From NCBI GenBank assembly GCA_964058805.1, contig CAXKVV010000915.1:1-34335 (forward strand): 34,335 nt of DNA, read 5' to 3'. Below the pieces are notes generated by a model. The model worked only from the letters and a program-made list of their open reading frames with translations. It was not told where the DNA came from and did not search any database. Of the stretch, positions 1 through 12,206 are shown piece after piece. Source of the stretch: Schoenoplectus triqueter. Taxonomy: Eukaryota; Streptophyta; Magnoliopsida; Poales; Cyperaceae. Every line of letters begins with the position of its first letter. Position 1 is the first letter of the stretch. Both the position numbers and the translations under genes were made by a program.

Positions 1-2
1 AT

Positions 3-122
3 GGGTAAATATCCAAGTTTTTGACATTTTGAGGGATAAATATCTAATTTTTAAATTTATAAGGGTAAATATCCAAATTAAAATATGCTAAGGGGTATAT
101 ACCCAATTTTGGCTAATTTTTA
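3..122. repeat. 30-bp tandem minisatellite, four copies
   Basis: Near-identical GGGTAAATATCCAA-like words start at 3, 33, 63 and 93, an exact 30-bp spacing. The third copy matches the first best; the fourth is altered to GGGTATATACCCAA. The array starts at the window edge, so its full length is unknown. It has no coding potential. Confidence 0.75.
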
Positions 123-138
123 TTGTATTACTTCTATG

Positions 139-562
139 TAGGATGTCAATGGATTGGGCCGGGTCGGGTTTGGGCCATGTCATTATTATTTTATTATTTT
201 CTCAATATGATTATATTTGGGTCAAAAAATCTTGACTCATTCCTGACCGAGTTACGGATTGATCTGACCCGATCCGTGTAAAATAATTAAATATTTTATA
301 TAATTTTACGTAATTAAATATTAATTAATCTTAATTAATATATAATCAATATATATTTAATATTCAATTAGTACTAAATAAAATTACTTCACACAACATA
401 ATTAATCGGGTTGGGTCGGGTTGACCCGAACCCGATCCAACCCGATTCGGATAAAAAAATAGATTCATATCCAACTCATTTATTTTCAAGTCATATCAAA
501 TCGGATCAGATTTGTATCATATCGGGTTAACCCGTCGAATCGGATTAATAATTGATACCCTA
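139..562 (+). mobile_element. hAT-like MITE, copy 1 (GGGTCGGGTT family)
   Basis: A 424-bp non-coding element with imperfect terminal inverted repeats TAGGATGTCAAT (139-150) and ATTGATACCCTA (551-562). It is flanked by an 8-bp target-site duplication, CTTCTATG (131-138) and CTTTCATG (563-570), 6 of 8 identical. The interior is AT-rich, with blocks of GGGTCGGGTTGACCCGAACC type that fold on themselves. Further copies of the family lie at 3284-3669 (inverted) and 29688-30086 (same orientation). The TAGGGGTG-type termini and 8-bp duplication fit the hAT superfamily; class assignment is from family knowledge. No transposase is encoded. Confidence 0.7.
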
Positions 563-650
563 CTTTCATGACACAAGGTTATCTGTTCTTCCTGAAGATA
601 GCAATTTATATATCATTTTTTCTTGTTTTTCTTTTGAAGGACACTCAGGA

Positions 651-795
651 GGGAACCGGATCCGCTACCGCGCAGCACGTGGTCCGTTCGATCATTTTGA
701 AATGCGAGTTAGTACTTTGAAATTCGAATTAACACGAATTTCAAAATGATCGAACGGACCACGTGCTGCGCTGCGCAGCAACTGATCTGGTTCCC
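651..795. mobile_element. 145-bp MITE forming one long hairpin
   Basis: The termini GGGAACCGGATC (from 651) and GATCTGGTTCCC (to 795) are inverted repeats. Inside them, 671-703 and 738-770 are perfectly complementary over 33 bp, separated by a 34-nt loop. The direct repeats ACTCAGGAG (643-651) and ACTCACGAG (796-804) look like a 9-bp target-site duplication with one mismatch (8 bp if the terminal G belongs to the element). This suggests a Mutator-type or hAT-type MITE. Each arm contains a CACGTG palindrome (676-681 and 760-765), the plant G-box core. The arms are more GC-rich than the surroundings, and the perfect stem suggests recent insertion. Confidence 0.8.
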
Positions 796-804
796 ACTCA
801 CGAG

Positions 805-2925
805 ATTCACCTTTTGAGTCCGAATGAAATTGTACTCAGGTGATCAGTGGAGTCCGTGGATCCAACAATTAAAGCAACCCAAATTTCAATGGTTCTGTTC
901 ATATTAATTGTACATAATTTGTTGAAAAAATATGCACATTATAGACATTTATTCCAAATCAGAACATTTGAATTGTCTGATTGTATATTAATAAAACTTA
1001 GTTAGAATGAGTTCTTAAACATTTAAGGATTGATTAAATTTATTCATTTACCATTAAGTTGGTTTGGAGCGTCAAATTTAAAGTGCCCACTCAAATCTAT
1101 AACCTACAAAGAGGGTTAGATTTCCTCTCACCTGAATTATGCCACATCAGAATTTATCTTTTTATTTTTTAAAATTTTCTGTTTATTAGAGGCCGTGAAC
1201 TTATTGTCTATTAATTGTGCATTGACTAGTTATTCATGTGTGTCTCTTCAGCTTTCCTCAAATTAATTAACAATTGTTGTTGTCTTTCTATAATTAATAC
1301 TTGCTGATGAGAATATGGAAAGTTGGAATTTTCTATTTTAATATTTTTTATTACTCAAGGTTTCTTTCGCTACATAATAAGGTCCACAATCCTTCCACCT
1401 CTATCATTTTGTTTGTTTGTTTTTGATATCAAATACATGCTATAGCAAGTTGATTTAACACCTATATTTCAGTAATTTCAAATAATTAAATCATATAGTG
1501 ATATATATATGTAATTCAAATTTCTTTTTTTTTTTGTTTTTTTTTTCTTTTTCTTGCATTTAGCTTACGTCTTACCTCATAATTGCACAACTAGTAAAAG
1601 AGGAAGAGATGTTGTTTGCCTATATTTGATGGTTAGGCAATTTCAAAATTGCACGTATCTGACAATTGTGTAACACATCTAATAAATTAAGATAGGAGCA
1701 ATTTTGATAGTTTTGAAATTCAATTTATAAATAATAATATATTTACATGTTTCATTCTCATTTTTTTCCGATAGAAATCCTCATGAAAATCCCTTACTGC
1801 GCCTTACACTTCGCTTTAATTTCTAAGGAGATATCATACAAGCTAGCATCAAGCCAAGGAGTGATGCAATATTCACAAGACAAATCCTGTAAGCAGAAAT
1901 CTACTCACATAAATATTTTCCATCAGCACACAAAGTGAAAAGGAATATAATACAGCAACAAATGGAGTGCGCACTAATTTTATATTTGTGACTATAACAA
2001 CATTCCATTAAAAATATTTTATGATTTCTGCATCATTATTAATTTCCATTTACACAGAAATAAAACCTATTAAAATTAAAGAAGTTCATCCCAATTAAAT
2101 AATAAATTAAATCTCTAATATATATATATGTACACCTATTAAAACAAATTTAATTTATCAAGAAAGAAGACCATTGAGCCCGCCTTCACTCCGAAAAGAA
2201 AAAAAATTCTACTTGATTCGTAGAAAATTAATTTTTAATTGGCACGTTATGTTTTTTTTATGTCTATATTTTGTAGTGTCTAATATTTTCTTTTATATAC
2301 AGTCGATGATATAACTAAATATTTCTTGATGATATTTTTTTAGTTATTTTATTTTTTAATTTTAATTCCGAGATGAAGCTCGGATTACTACCCTAGTATA
2401 CATAATTTATTAAGAACCCCCGCAAATTACGAACCACTAATTTCATATGCATGTAATTGCACATAATTTATTGAGAATTTCTGCAAATTATGAGTCATTT
2501 AAAAAAATATAGTAATCTTATTTAAGTCTATTTTATATTGATAAATTTTCTAAGAGTTCTCAAATATAATGATTAGTTAATTTTATTAATTTACCATTGA
2601 AGTTGTTTTGGACCATCCAATTTAATGTTACCACGCTAAATAGGAGGTTAATTCTATTATATATCAGAAGAAGTAACTGTTAACTTATTATTAACGATAA
2701 TTATTTTTACTCATCAACCTTCATTCATTAATCTCATCAGAAGAAATTATATTAACCACTCAATACTCAAAATTGAAGGGTATACAATTATTTCGATCCA
2801 TAATCAAATCTCCATATTTAGGATTCTCCGAAGATGGAAGTCAGTTCAATTGAAGACGAAACCAACTAAAATTGGAAAAGCTAAACCTCCCCGTAAATTT
2901 CCATTTTTTTTTCATATGCATATAT
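805..2925. other. AT-rich intergenic DNA, no gene seen
   Basis: No reading frame here resembles a protein. A short direct repeat is present: 2401-2436 and 2462-2497 share CATAATTTATT-GAGAA and CGCAAATTA-type words at 61-bp spacing. Segments 1000-1130 and 2560-2655 look like diverged copies of each other (TTTACCATT-AAGTTG-TTTGGA words in the same order), which suggests an old dispersed repeat. A poly-T/pyrimidine tract lies near 1525-1555. Confidence 0.5.
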
Positions 2926-2935
2926 TAAACAGGGC

Positions 2936-3712
2936 GGATCCAAATCTGCTATTATTCTTGTAAATAATAGGTCCAACTTTTAAATTTAAAAAATCTTAAA
3001 AGTAAAAAAAAAAATCTATGGATATGTTCTATTACTTGTAGATTGATAGTCCATAAAATTTTATGCAATTTTATTAATGTTTGATAATTCATCAAAGATT
3101 ATCAAATTTAACGATTTTTTCACTAATGTTTGCAATGGTTCCAAATTAACGGTATTTGATGGACTATTAAACGTTAATGAAATTACATAAAATTTGAAGG
3201 ACTATTAATCTACAAGCAAAACAAGATATCTATAATTTTTTTTAGAATTTTTTAAATATTTTTTTAGATTTAAAAGTAGGACCTAGGGGTGTCAATTATT
3301 GACCCGACCCGACCCGACATGACCCGAAAATAAATGGGTCAGGTATGAATTTAATTTTTTGAATCGAATCGGGTCGGGTCAGGTCGGGTTCGGATCAACC
3401 TGATCAAACCCAATTAATTACGTTTTTAGAAGTAATTTTATGATTTAATACTAATTAAAGCTTAAATATAAACTAATTAAGATTAATTATAAATTAATTA
3501 ATATTTAATTACTTCAAATTATATAAAAATAAATAATAAATATTTATTTTTTTTATACGGATCAGGTTTTGAATATGGATCAAGATTTTTTGATCAAATT
3601 TAAGTGAATCCGGTTCCAATCGGATAAAAAAAATAAAAATATATTAGAACCGATCCATTGACACCCTAACTAGAACCCTATTATTATCCAAGATTAATAT
3701 CAGATTTGGACC
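2936..3712. mobile_element. MULE-type fold-back MITE, interrupted by a nested MITE
   Basis: The ends GGATCCAAATCTG (2936-2948) and CAGATTTGGACC (3701-3712) are inverted repeats, and the inverted homology runs almost to the centre near 3100. For example, TTGTAGATTGATAGTCC on the left mirrors GGACTATTAATCTACAA on the right. The flanks TAAACAGGGC (2926-2935) and TAAACTGGGC (3713-3722) form a 10-bp target-site duplication with one mismatch, the length typical of Mutator-like elements. A 386-bp hAT-like MITE (3284-3669) sits in the right arm, so the element itself is about 390 bp. RNA from it would be a long near-perfect hairpin, a plausible small-RNA source. Confidence 0.75.
3284..3669 (-). mobile_element. 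hAT-like MITE, copy 2, nested and inverted
   Basis: The terminal repeats are TAGGGGTGTCAAT at 3284 and ATTGACACCCTAA ending at 3669. The flanks GTAGGACC (3276-3283) and CTAGAACC (3670-3677) look like a degenerate 8-bp target-site duplication (6 of 8). The GACCCGACCCGACCCG-rich body is the reverse complement of the same family at 139-562 and 29688-30086. The left arm of the host MITE keeps the uninterrupted sequence (ATAGGTCCAAC), which marks this as the later insertion. Confidence 0.75.
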
Positions 3713-3722
3713 TAAACTGGGC

Positions 3723-5870
3723 ACATGTATTATGCTTTTTGTTTGCGAGAATTTGGTGTTTGATAATTAGACTTGGACTCACCACGACAAGTCTAATCCT
3801 AACTAGCTTGCCTCGTACATGGATCAATAGCTAAGGTATCGTTGCTAGGGTAATCATATATATGGAAAAAATGTTTGTCAGGCTTAGCCTAAAGATTAGG
3901 TTATTGATTGCAATAGTACCTAAATGCTTTTTATAACCTAGCCAACACTGTAACACGTTATATTAAGCGTACATTAATTATTTACCAGTGTAGTAGTGTG
4001 GGATTCGATTTCATAAAAAGACTAACTTTCTGAAATGTGAAAGGATGATTTTTTCTTAAAAATTAAAAAAAATTACATGGAAAACTGAATCTAAAAGTTT
4101 TTTTTTTCAAATTCTCGAGAAGACAATGTGGAGAGCTCAACAAAGTGACATTTTCTGGTAATGGTAACGAAAAATACACATTGGGGAACAAATCAGCTAT
4201 TATAGTTGACAATGGCTGCCATTGTCTCTATGAGCAGTAGGACCCCATCAAAATAAATAAAAAAATACTTTCCTACTAGCTAAATATAAACCGTTTATAT
4301 TAAAATAGACCGTTTAAATTCAATGGGGATCCTAATTATTGGATATGAAGTTATTGTATATTTACTATTGTTAATTTGTTATACAGTAGAAGAGTTGAAC
4401 AGCTTAGAGCAGAGAACAGAGAAAGATTCCGTTATTTACAAATTTATATTATATACGGTTAAAGTTTATGTCATAAGATCTCACAATTTTATTTATTTTT
4501 TTATTTCAAAATCGAAGATCAAACGTTGCTATTATGATTATTACTTTTTTGTTCATGTTATAGATATTATGCTATTGTCATTATTCTTGCCATTCAATTA
4601 AACAACATTTTGAATTCTCATACATTAAACATGTCATCTATAAAGTAATACAACAAAAAACATTACACATTTTTTTTAAGCGCTCCTTATTTCATTATCC
4701 ATCAAAATATGGTAATAATGCAAGTCGGGACCATAAATCCCATGAGTTTGAGAAAAATGCTAGATTTTCATGAGGTCGTGGAATGTAAATATGGAATGAT
4801 GATTGAATTAATTTATTTGAAGGAGCCTAGGAGGTAAAAAATGACTGAGTCAAGCTTGCAGTAATACGGTTGGTCCAAGCGAGATCATACAATGTATATG
4901 TGCGCGCTATTTTGTAGTTTTTGTAGTAATTATATATGCTAGCTATTTGTTTAATTTTATTTGCAGGAAAATGGGGTCATAGATCATAGATATCACTTGC
5001 AAAGTTTCAAGAGTAAAAATAATTGCCAAGACAGCATATGTAATGTCGCGTATTGTATTCTTTTTTTAAAAATAATAATATTTCCATGCAGATTATTTAC
5101 TGGATTTGTCCATACTGAGCTGCTTGCTTGCCTTGCCTACCAATATTAATTTATACGTATTCTAAATTATTATTATTATATATTATTGTTTTTATTCTCC
5201 CTCATGAATCTCTTATTTGTTTGTTTAGAACAGTACCAGTACACAGGTACGTAGTGCGCAGTGGGGGTAGTACCGCAGTAGGAGACAACAATTAGCAAGG
5301 AATTCCACTAGGAAGGACAATGAATTTAAAGGTTGAAAAGGAAAATAATAAACAAATAAATAAGAAAAAGGAGATAAATGAGCATGAACATGTTGCTGTC
5401 TCGTGTATAGGGTGGAAACCGTGCACTCTCCATATATACTTACCAGCAACCAATCTCTGCGTACCAGGGAAATACTGTCGTTCTCTGATTCTTTGCATTA
5501 TCTATTTATCTTTTGGACGGATTTACTGTATACATCAGAAACATTAATGAATGCATAGGAATTAGAATAATAATTATTATTATAATGGTAATATTAAACT
5601 TAAGCCAATTCAATGAAGCAAGATTAAAAAAAATGAAAAAGTTGTGTGGCCTCAGATTGTAAAACATCCTAGTTTAATAGCTTCGCAACTGTACCTAATT
5701 AAATGTTAAATCATTGAATTGCTAAATTAATTTGCAGAAGATTTTGGACTGAAAGTTGCAATTATCAATAAAACATGGTGAAAGAATTGAGACTTTTATA
5801 AGTAAAAAAAAGGCCTCGCATATAATCCACAGACACGGACTTCTGCAAGAAAAAATCATAATTTGTAATT
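3723..5870. other. AT-rich intergenic DNA, no gene seen
   Basis: Open frames here (for example 4323-4601) are hydrophobic, AT-driven and unlike any family I know. One clean hairpin is visible: ATTAGACTTG (3766-3775) pairs perfectly with CAAGTCTAAT (3788-3797) around a 12-nt loop. The segment 5225-5500 is less AT-rich and open on both strands, but shows no recognisable motif or splice-site pair. Confidence 0.5.
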
Positions 5871-6300
5871 TATTTTGGTGTTCGATTTGATTTTAATTTG
5901 AATTCAGCTTGTTCGATTATAATTTTTTTATCAGTTTGATTTGAGTTCATTTCAATAACTTTTTAATGAATTAGTTCGAGTTTGATTCATAATAATTTGA
6001 TATGTAAATTATTTACATATATTTTAACTATCTAGTCGATAATATAATTATTTTATTATAAAGTTAATAAGATATTTTTAATTTATTATTAAATTAATAT
6101 ATATTAGTTATTTTTTCACATTTTAATATAAAATTAATAAAATATTAATTATTTTATCTCTAATTAGTTATAATAATATGAAAATAAAATATAGGAATTA
6201 AAATAATTGAGTTCGTCTATAGTTCAATTTAGTAAGAATTAATTTCAAATCTAATAGGCACATAATCTAGTTCGACCAAATTCAATTCGTTTGTAGCCTT
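5871..6300. repeat. Probable diverged TTCGA-rich MITE remnant
   Basis: The two ends carry GTTCGATTTGATTT-like and GTTCGACCAAATTC/ATTCGTTTGTAGCC-like sequence around an extremely AT-rich core. This is a common layout of old plant non-autonomous DNA transposons. Clear terminal repeats or a target-site duplication were not found. Its right end abuts the LINE relic at 6301, so it may have truncated or inserted into that element. Confidence 0.3.
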
Positions 6301-7016
6301 GTGATTCTATCAGCAAAACCAGTATTTTTTATGTCCTTATTTCTACTGCCAAAATGTTTAATCAAGACGATATACAACATTAGACGAAGGTTTATTTGGC
6401 ATGGGCACAAAGCGGATGATAAAAAAACCAATGTGCTTGGTCAGTTGAAGTATACTCACAATGAGCAAAAACAAAGGTGGGTTAGGAATCAGAGACTTGT
6501 ACATAATGAATCAATCTCTTATAGTTAAATGAATGTGGCAATAATTGATACAAAATAAATGATGGAAACAAGTTACAATGACAGATGATGAAACATTAGC
6601 CCTTGGGAAAAAAAAACACGTCTCATTTTTGTAGAGAAATGTGGTGAAACTAAAAGCTTCATTTTATTGTTCCATTAAATTTTAGATTGGAAATGGAAGA
6701 CAAACACTTTTCTGGGAGGATTATTAGTTAGAGTGTCCCCTACAACAACTATACCCTGTGTTATATCAAAATTCAATACAATATAATTGAACGGTGGAGA
6801 AAGTATATCAAGGAGGACAATGACAATTGACATTTTGTACAAACTTACCAAAGATCCAAGACCAATTACAACTGAGAATAATGACAGTGGATGTTCAATT
6901 TCAAGATCTAATGGATGAGGTACGATAGATTCGAAGATACTTGTGACTAATGTAACCGTATAAATTAATGAAATTTGGAGACACCGACCTCTATCTTTTT
7001 ATTCAAAAAAAAAAAT
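6301..7016 (+). pseudogene. LINE/L1-type reverse transcriptase relic (C-terminal end)
   Basis: The translation from 6301 reads ILSAKPVFFMSLFLLPK then IRRRFIWHGHKADDKK. This matches the region of plant L1-type LINE ORF2 just after the reverse transcriptase (SSIPxYFMSLFxLPK...IxRxFLWGG). After a frame change, 6476-6529 reads GGLGIRDLYIMNQSLIVK and ends in a stop. Another frame at 6686 reads IGNGRQTLFWEDY, then after a stop LECPLQQLYPVLYQNS, the usual following block before the zinc-binding RVT region. At least two frameshifts and several stops show it is dead. An A-rich run at about 7005-7015 could be the old poly-A tail. The catalytic part is absent upstream, so the copy is 5' truncated. Confidence 0.78.
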
Positions 7017-7074
7017 CATTTGCAGCCTTAGCTTCATGTGCATCGATCTTAAAAAAGTAAAAAGGAAAAAAAGA

Positions 7075-7735
7075 GAAAAATTCGCATTTTGGTCCATAGA
7101 TTTTGTTAAAAATTCAAGTTGATTTCTAACTTTTTTTTATATGCAGTGATTAATTCGGTCCTTCAACTTTAGAAACTAAAAAGATAGTTTCTTTAGAGAA
7201 ATTTAAAATTTGATTCTACCCGATTGAAGTCCTTGAACTTTTAAAATAGAAAACTATTTGGTTCTCTAACTCCTTGAAGAAAAAAAAATTAAATCAGTAC
7301 TCGTAATTCTATTTACACCTAGAGGCGGTCTTGTTCCAATCTGACAAGTCGATCTTATCAAATATGACTTAACCAGACATAACTAGTGAAAATCAAATTA
7401 GATACAATATAAAACGTTCATTTGTCTCAGACAAATTGAATCGGGTTGAAATTGATCCGCTTAAAAAAAATGTATATCCCGAATTGTCGGCCCGGACTAA
7501 AAGTTAATACCTCTAGGCTAAAAAAAATTAGAGATTAAATTAGCTTTTTTCAGAAGTTAAAATAATTTATTTGATCTACTTTGAAGTTTTAAGGATCAAT
7601 TTATTTATTTTAATAAGTACGAGGACCAATTTGGCACTTTTTAGAAAGTTCAAGGATTACTTTGTTCAAATAAATTTAGTGACCAACTTGTTTTTTTTTA
7701 ACAAAATTCAGAAACCAAAACATAGTTCTCTCTGA
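7075..7735. mobile_element. Fold-back element with long inverted arms
   Basis: The left arm (GCATTTTGGTCCATAG, ATTTTGTTAAAAAT, CAAGTTGATTTCTAA in order) is matched in reverse complement by the right end (about 7660-7730: TTAGTGACCAACTTG, AACAAAATTCAG, AACCAAAACATAG). Both arms also share the CCTTGAACTTT / AAAGTTCAAGGA theme further in. This is a typical plant fold-back MITE with arms over 200 bp. The centre is occupied by a second element with CCTAGAGG ends. No target-site duplication could be fixed. Confidence 0.6.
7318..7517. mobile_element. Small nested MITE with CCTAGAGG ends
   Basis: CCTAGAGG at 7318-7325 is inverted as CCTCTAGG at 7510-7517. The body contains ATCGGGTTGAAATTGATCCG-like sequence resembling the hAT-like family seen elsewhere in this window, suggesting a related but deleted copy. 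It sits between the arms of the fold-back element. No target-site duplication was recognised. Confidence 0.45.
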
Positions 7736-7739
7736 AAAA

Positions 7740-10700
7740 CCACAGAATTAATGGTTTTTATGGATGCGCCATTCGTTTTAATTGCATAAAGTCCATGATG
7801 AACCCTTTTATTGGAACAAACAAAAATTTAGTTTTGAAATTTGAAGCTGTACACTAGTCATTATTATATATGAACGGTTTAATTTTGTTGTTTAAAAGTT
7901 AGAGGACAGTTTTGAAAGGATAAATTCATGAAACTCCTCAGTGATAAATCTATAATTTCATCAATAGATAGAACGCCAAAGTGATGTGTAATCCGAATTG
8001 AACAATGATATTATCAGATAATAATTAGAAAAATTAGAAAGAGTTTGTTGTGACGCTCAATTGAAGAGAACTCTTGAATTTGATAGCAGGTCTTAATTGA
8101 GTCAAAAGGGAAGTGAACGGCCCCAGAGAGAGAGAGAGAGAGACAATTGAGGAGCTCAAGAGAGAGAGCCTGGCAATGCACGTTGCAGACTTGCAGTGCT
8201 GCTGTAGTTCACATGTGAGGAGGTTCAAATGTTCAGTGGATTGAAATTTGGAAAAGGAAGAAAAAAGGGAAAAAGGGAAGATGGAAAGCAAAAGCTGATG
8301 CACATATGTATTGTAAAAAGTCACTGCTACGCTTTGCCTCTCTAGTTAGTATTGGAAATTGTGACATAGCCACATGCATTACAGCATTACCATATGATAT
8401 GATCATCAATTTTCATGCTTTTTTTTATTTTACTTCTTATTTTTTTCTATTCTCTGCGTTTTAGGAATAAAAATTGTTTACATTTAAACATGCATCAATT
8501 ATGGACGGACCCGCAAACTTTTTTTAACCGGATGAAAGATAATAATAAATATTTATATTAATCATGAAATTGCAACTATAGTATTCAATAGTGCAACAAT
8601 TTTCATTTTTTTTGTGGAATTCATATATGAATTTTTCTAACAAAAACACAAAATAACACTAAACATACTACAATTTCACACTCAGTTAAATAAAAGAGGA
8701 GGACAACGAAACCCCGTTCTCTGAGTAGGCCTACGAAACAAATGCTACGCCGGTGCGTGGACTTGTACAATTGAAAAATTAGCTTTTATGTTCTATACAA
8801 AATATTGTTTCCTTTTATAGTGTATACAAAAAGGAAGGATAATTAGACAATGTTTATTTTTTTTTGATAATTTTGACAATAAATTTTAAATAAATTCAAA
8901 AAAAAATCTCAAAACTAGAAAGAGTTTATAGATATATTCTTTAACATATATATTAATAATTTTATAATATATAAATATTGTTTGAACAATTATTAAAAAA
9001 TTTACGTAATTTACAACAATTACAACTAATGGTTTCCGTTGGACTGTCAAACGCCACTTAATTTTGTGTTTCAGAAAAAAAATATTCTATAATTTTAACA
9101 ATATTACTACAAAATATTTTTTCATTCTTAATTTTTTTAAGATTATTTGAAATCATTAAAAATCGCATTATCAAATAGTCAAAATAAGCATTGACAAGTT
9201 ATACCTCACAAAACAAAAATATACTACGTTGACCATCAAATTGCATGGCTTCTTTAGCTACTGTTTTGACAAAAATATACACATATCCTTCATTTTCTAG
9301 TTTAATTATTTAAGTAGTCTGAAAATTTTCCATCTAACGTTTCATTCAAGATAGACACAAATTTAGATCGAGTTTGTCTCACTTTATCAGATCTTTGCTT
9401 AATTTAAACATTTTTTGTACGATATATAGTTATGCAATATGCACGTACGAAATACGTCGTCAATATTATAACTTTGTATAATTTTTTTTTCTAAAATATA
9501 AAATTTCAAAATAAAATCAACAGAAACAGATAATTAATTAATTGACTACAATATAAAAAAAAGAATGAACATCAAATAATTTGGTATTGATTATTGGAAA
9601 GCATGTCATTATGTGACAATAAACATGAAAAAAAATCTTAATGATTCTCCACTGCGAGTTCCAGTCAATCGAACTTATATATTTTTTTTGGTAATTAATC
9701 CTATCAATAATCAATAATTAAATCAATCCTGAGTTACAATTTAATCCGTATTCCGTAGCACCAAATTCCAAGAATTTAATAGTTATTCCACGCATCTGTG
9801 TTTTCACATAAAATCGCTGCACATTTTCAACTCTTTTGCATAAGAGAGAGTGTCTCATACATTCAGCAGAATCCGGTGTAGCGGGTTTGATCCGTCATAG
9901 TACGAAAATACAAGTAGGAACCACAAACAATCAGAGACCTCAGTAATATTGACAATTGAAAGATGACACAAGCAGTGATACGGCTGGATATATGATGATG
10001 CATTGGTAGATTCGTGTCATGGGTAAGGTGTGCCATATCTTCTCCTTCATCATATGACAAGATATGTAATGTACCGTATTTTACATGTTTTTTCACAACC
10101 ATTTTAAGTTAATTTATTGCCTCCTCTAGCGTTCTGCTCAGCTCTCGTCACAGTTCTGACTAATTTTCATTTTTCTTATATTTTCAAAAAGGCGTCGCAA
10201 ATAACAAATCATCATCATTCATTGGACCTGCTGCCTGTTTAGGCTGTACAAAAAAGAGAGAGAGTGGTGCTTCGTATTTGGTTGCAAATTGCAATCGCAG
10301 GTGCAGCAGGTGGACTTGAAGTATTGAACACATGATTTTGACCCAGCAGTTGTTAATGTTATCTGTCCGCTTCTATCAACAAACAGTGCATTATGGAAAT
10401 TTTACGGAGCACATTCAGTATTTTTTACGAAAATATATAGGCTTAATATTTTGAAAAAATATTCAACAAAAATACATATCGAATTACTAGCATAAAAAAA
10501 TTCATGTACTGTGGAAACAAATTCATTTTCATTTAATTTTGGAAATTATTTAATATATTATTCGGATGAGTGGGGCTATGGTCAATGGTCATATGCATAA
10601 TACAAATCATCTTTGTACTATGATGTGTTTATTTAGGTCTAAATAGTTGATTCAACCAACACAAAAAATTATTTTCATATGCAAATTTAGTTAGAAACTA

Positions 10701-12200
10701 AATTTTATATGTTTTAGAATTTATTTATTATTTTTCTAGACCATTAGAAAATCACTTATTTTAATTACCTAGAAAATAGTAAAGTTTTTTTAAAAGTTTA
10801 AAATTTTATTTCAAATAAGATTTTCATATGAAAAATATTTTTGAAAGGTTCATATTGATAATTTTAATTTTGAAAATAAAAAAATTATCCATAGCACAAG
10901 AACAATCCATACTATGCATAGCACCATTTGAATTATAGCATCAGAAATTTGTTCCAATAATATATGTATACATTCCAAAACATGAAAGTCTAATATCATT
11001 GAGTTATTACTGAATTTCGTATTTACCACTTAACACATGAACACATAAAATCTATTTTGTCAATAAGTAGTGAAATATTGACAATAATGATAAAGTTAGA
11101 ACTCGGGCTTCATCATAATAATATAGTTTTTAAATAAATAATTAAAAATCTAAAATATTTTAATATATTCAATAAATTTTCACATTAAGAAAAATGTGGG
11201 CATATTTTTGTTAAATATTATAAATGCATAAGTGTATCACACCCATCTATTTTAAATAAAAAAAACTATATGTGAACCATTGAATTTAAGTACATGAAAA
11301 TATTTAAGTAAAATTGATAACGAAAAAGAGTGACATGCTTAAAAAATTTAAAAACTTAATTCTATATGTATTGAGAACTTTTTGTCTCGATAGATTTTAC
11401 AAATTGCTGTTCCTCCGAAATCATGTAAACGAAATATTCTTCCATCTATTTTTTCAACAAAATTTTCACGTGGGTCCCATTAGCTTGATTATTATATTTC
11501 TCTTCCCTTCTTCTATCATTCCGCTCACTTGCCTTCAATTACAATTTTCATATTTTCAAAATTATAATTTTTGTGTTTCATAATAAAAATATTGATAATA
11601 TCCAAAATTAATAATTTGAAATTTTTGGCAAATATTTGAAATAGATATTCATAAAGTATAATTATTTAAATAAATATAATGTCCAAAATGTGATGACCCT
11701 TTTAAAACTTCTCTTTTGAACTTTGAAAACTTTTTAATTGCTTGAATTTTCAGTTTAAGATTTTGTGGTACTTGAAAATATGATAATTCAGTTTTTAGAA
11801 AATTGATAGTCAGAAGCCTAATTCTTAAATATAAGAAAATTACTTATTAAAAATCATGTAAAATTAATTACACTTTTAAAATATCATTACTAGTTTCCAA
11901 ATTTATTAATATATTTAAGACAAATAATTTTGATTTTAATTTATGAAAACCATAGCTATAATTGTGTGACAAAAAAATTTATGGACGTAATATGAAAGTA
12001 ATAATTTTAGTCATGAAATATGGAATATATATGAGATGTTAAAAACTAAAATTATATCTAGATCTTTATCTCATTTGGGACATTGTTGGAGCTAGGGTTT
12101 GGATACCTAAGAGACTAATTGAGCAATTAAAGTCAAGAACCACCGAGAGATGTAATTCAATAATGTTTTGAGGGCTTATTATTCGAGTTTAAAGCAGCAT
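7740..12200. other. AT-rich intergenic DNA, no gene seen
   Basis: Short open frames (for example 8034-8324 on minus, 9863-10102 on minus, 11314-11583 on plus) show no family resemblance and no consistent codon use. An (AG)n microsatellite lies at 8125-8143 in a locally less AT-rich stretch (about 8090-8330). Sequence at about 8900-9060 loosely resembles the interior of the MULE-type MITE at 2936-3712 and may be a decayed relative. Another (GA)n tract occurs near 10255-10265. Confidence 0.5.
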
Positions 12201-12206
12201 AAGATA

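Noticed and set aside
4323..4601. A 92-residue hydrophobic open frame as a small membrane protein
   Set aside because: Its composition follows the local AT bias, no family is recognised and there is no promoter or splice context.
8034..8324. A 96-residue minus-strand frame as a gene
   Set aside because: It is a low-complexity Ser/Leu-rich product of an (AG)n microsatellite read in antisense, with no motif or homologue recognised.
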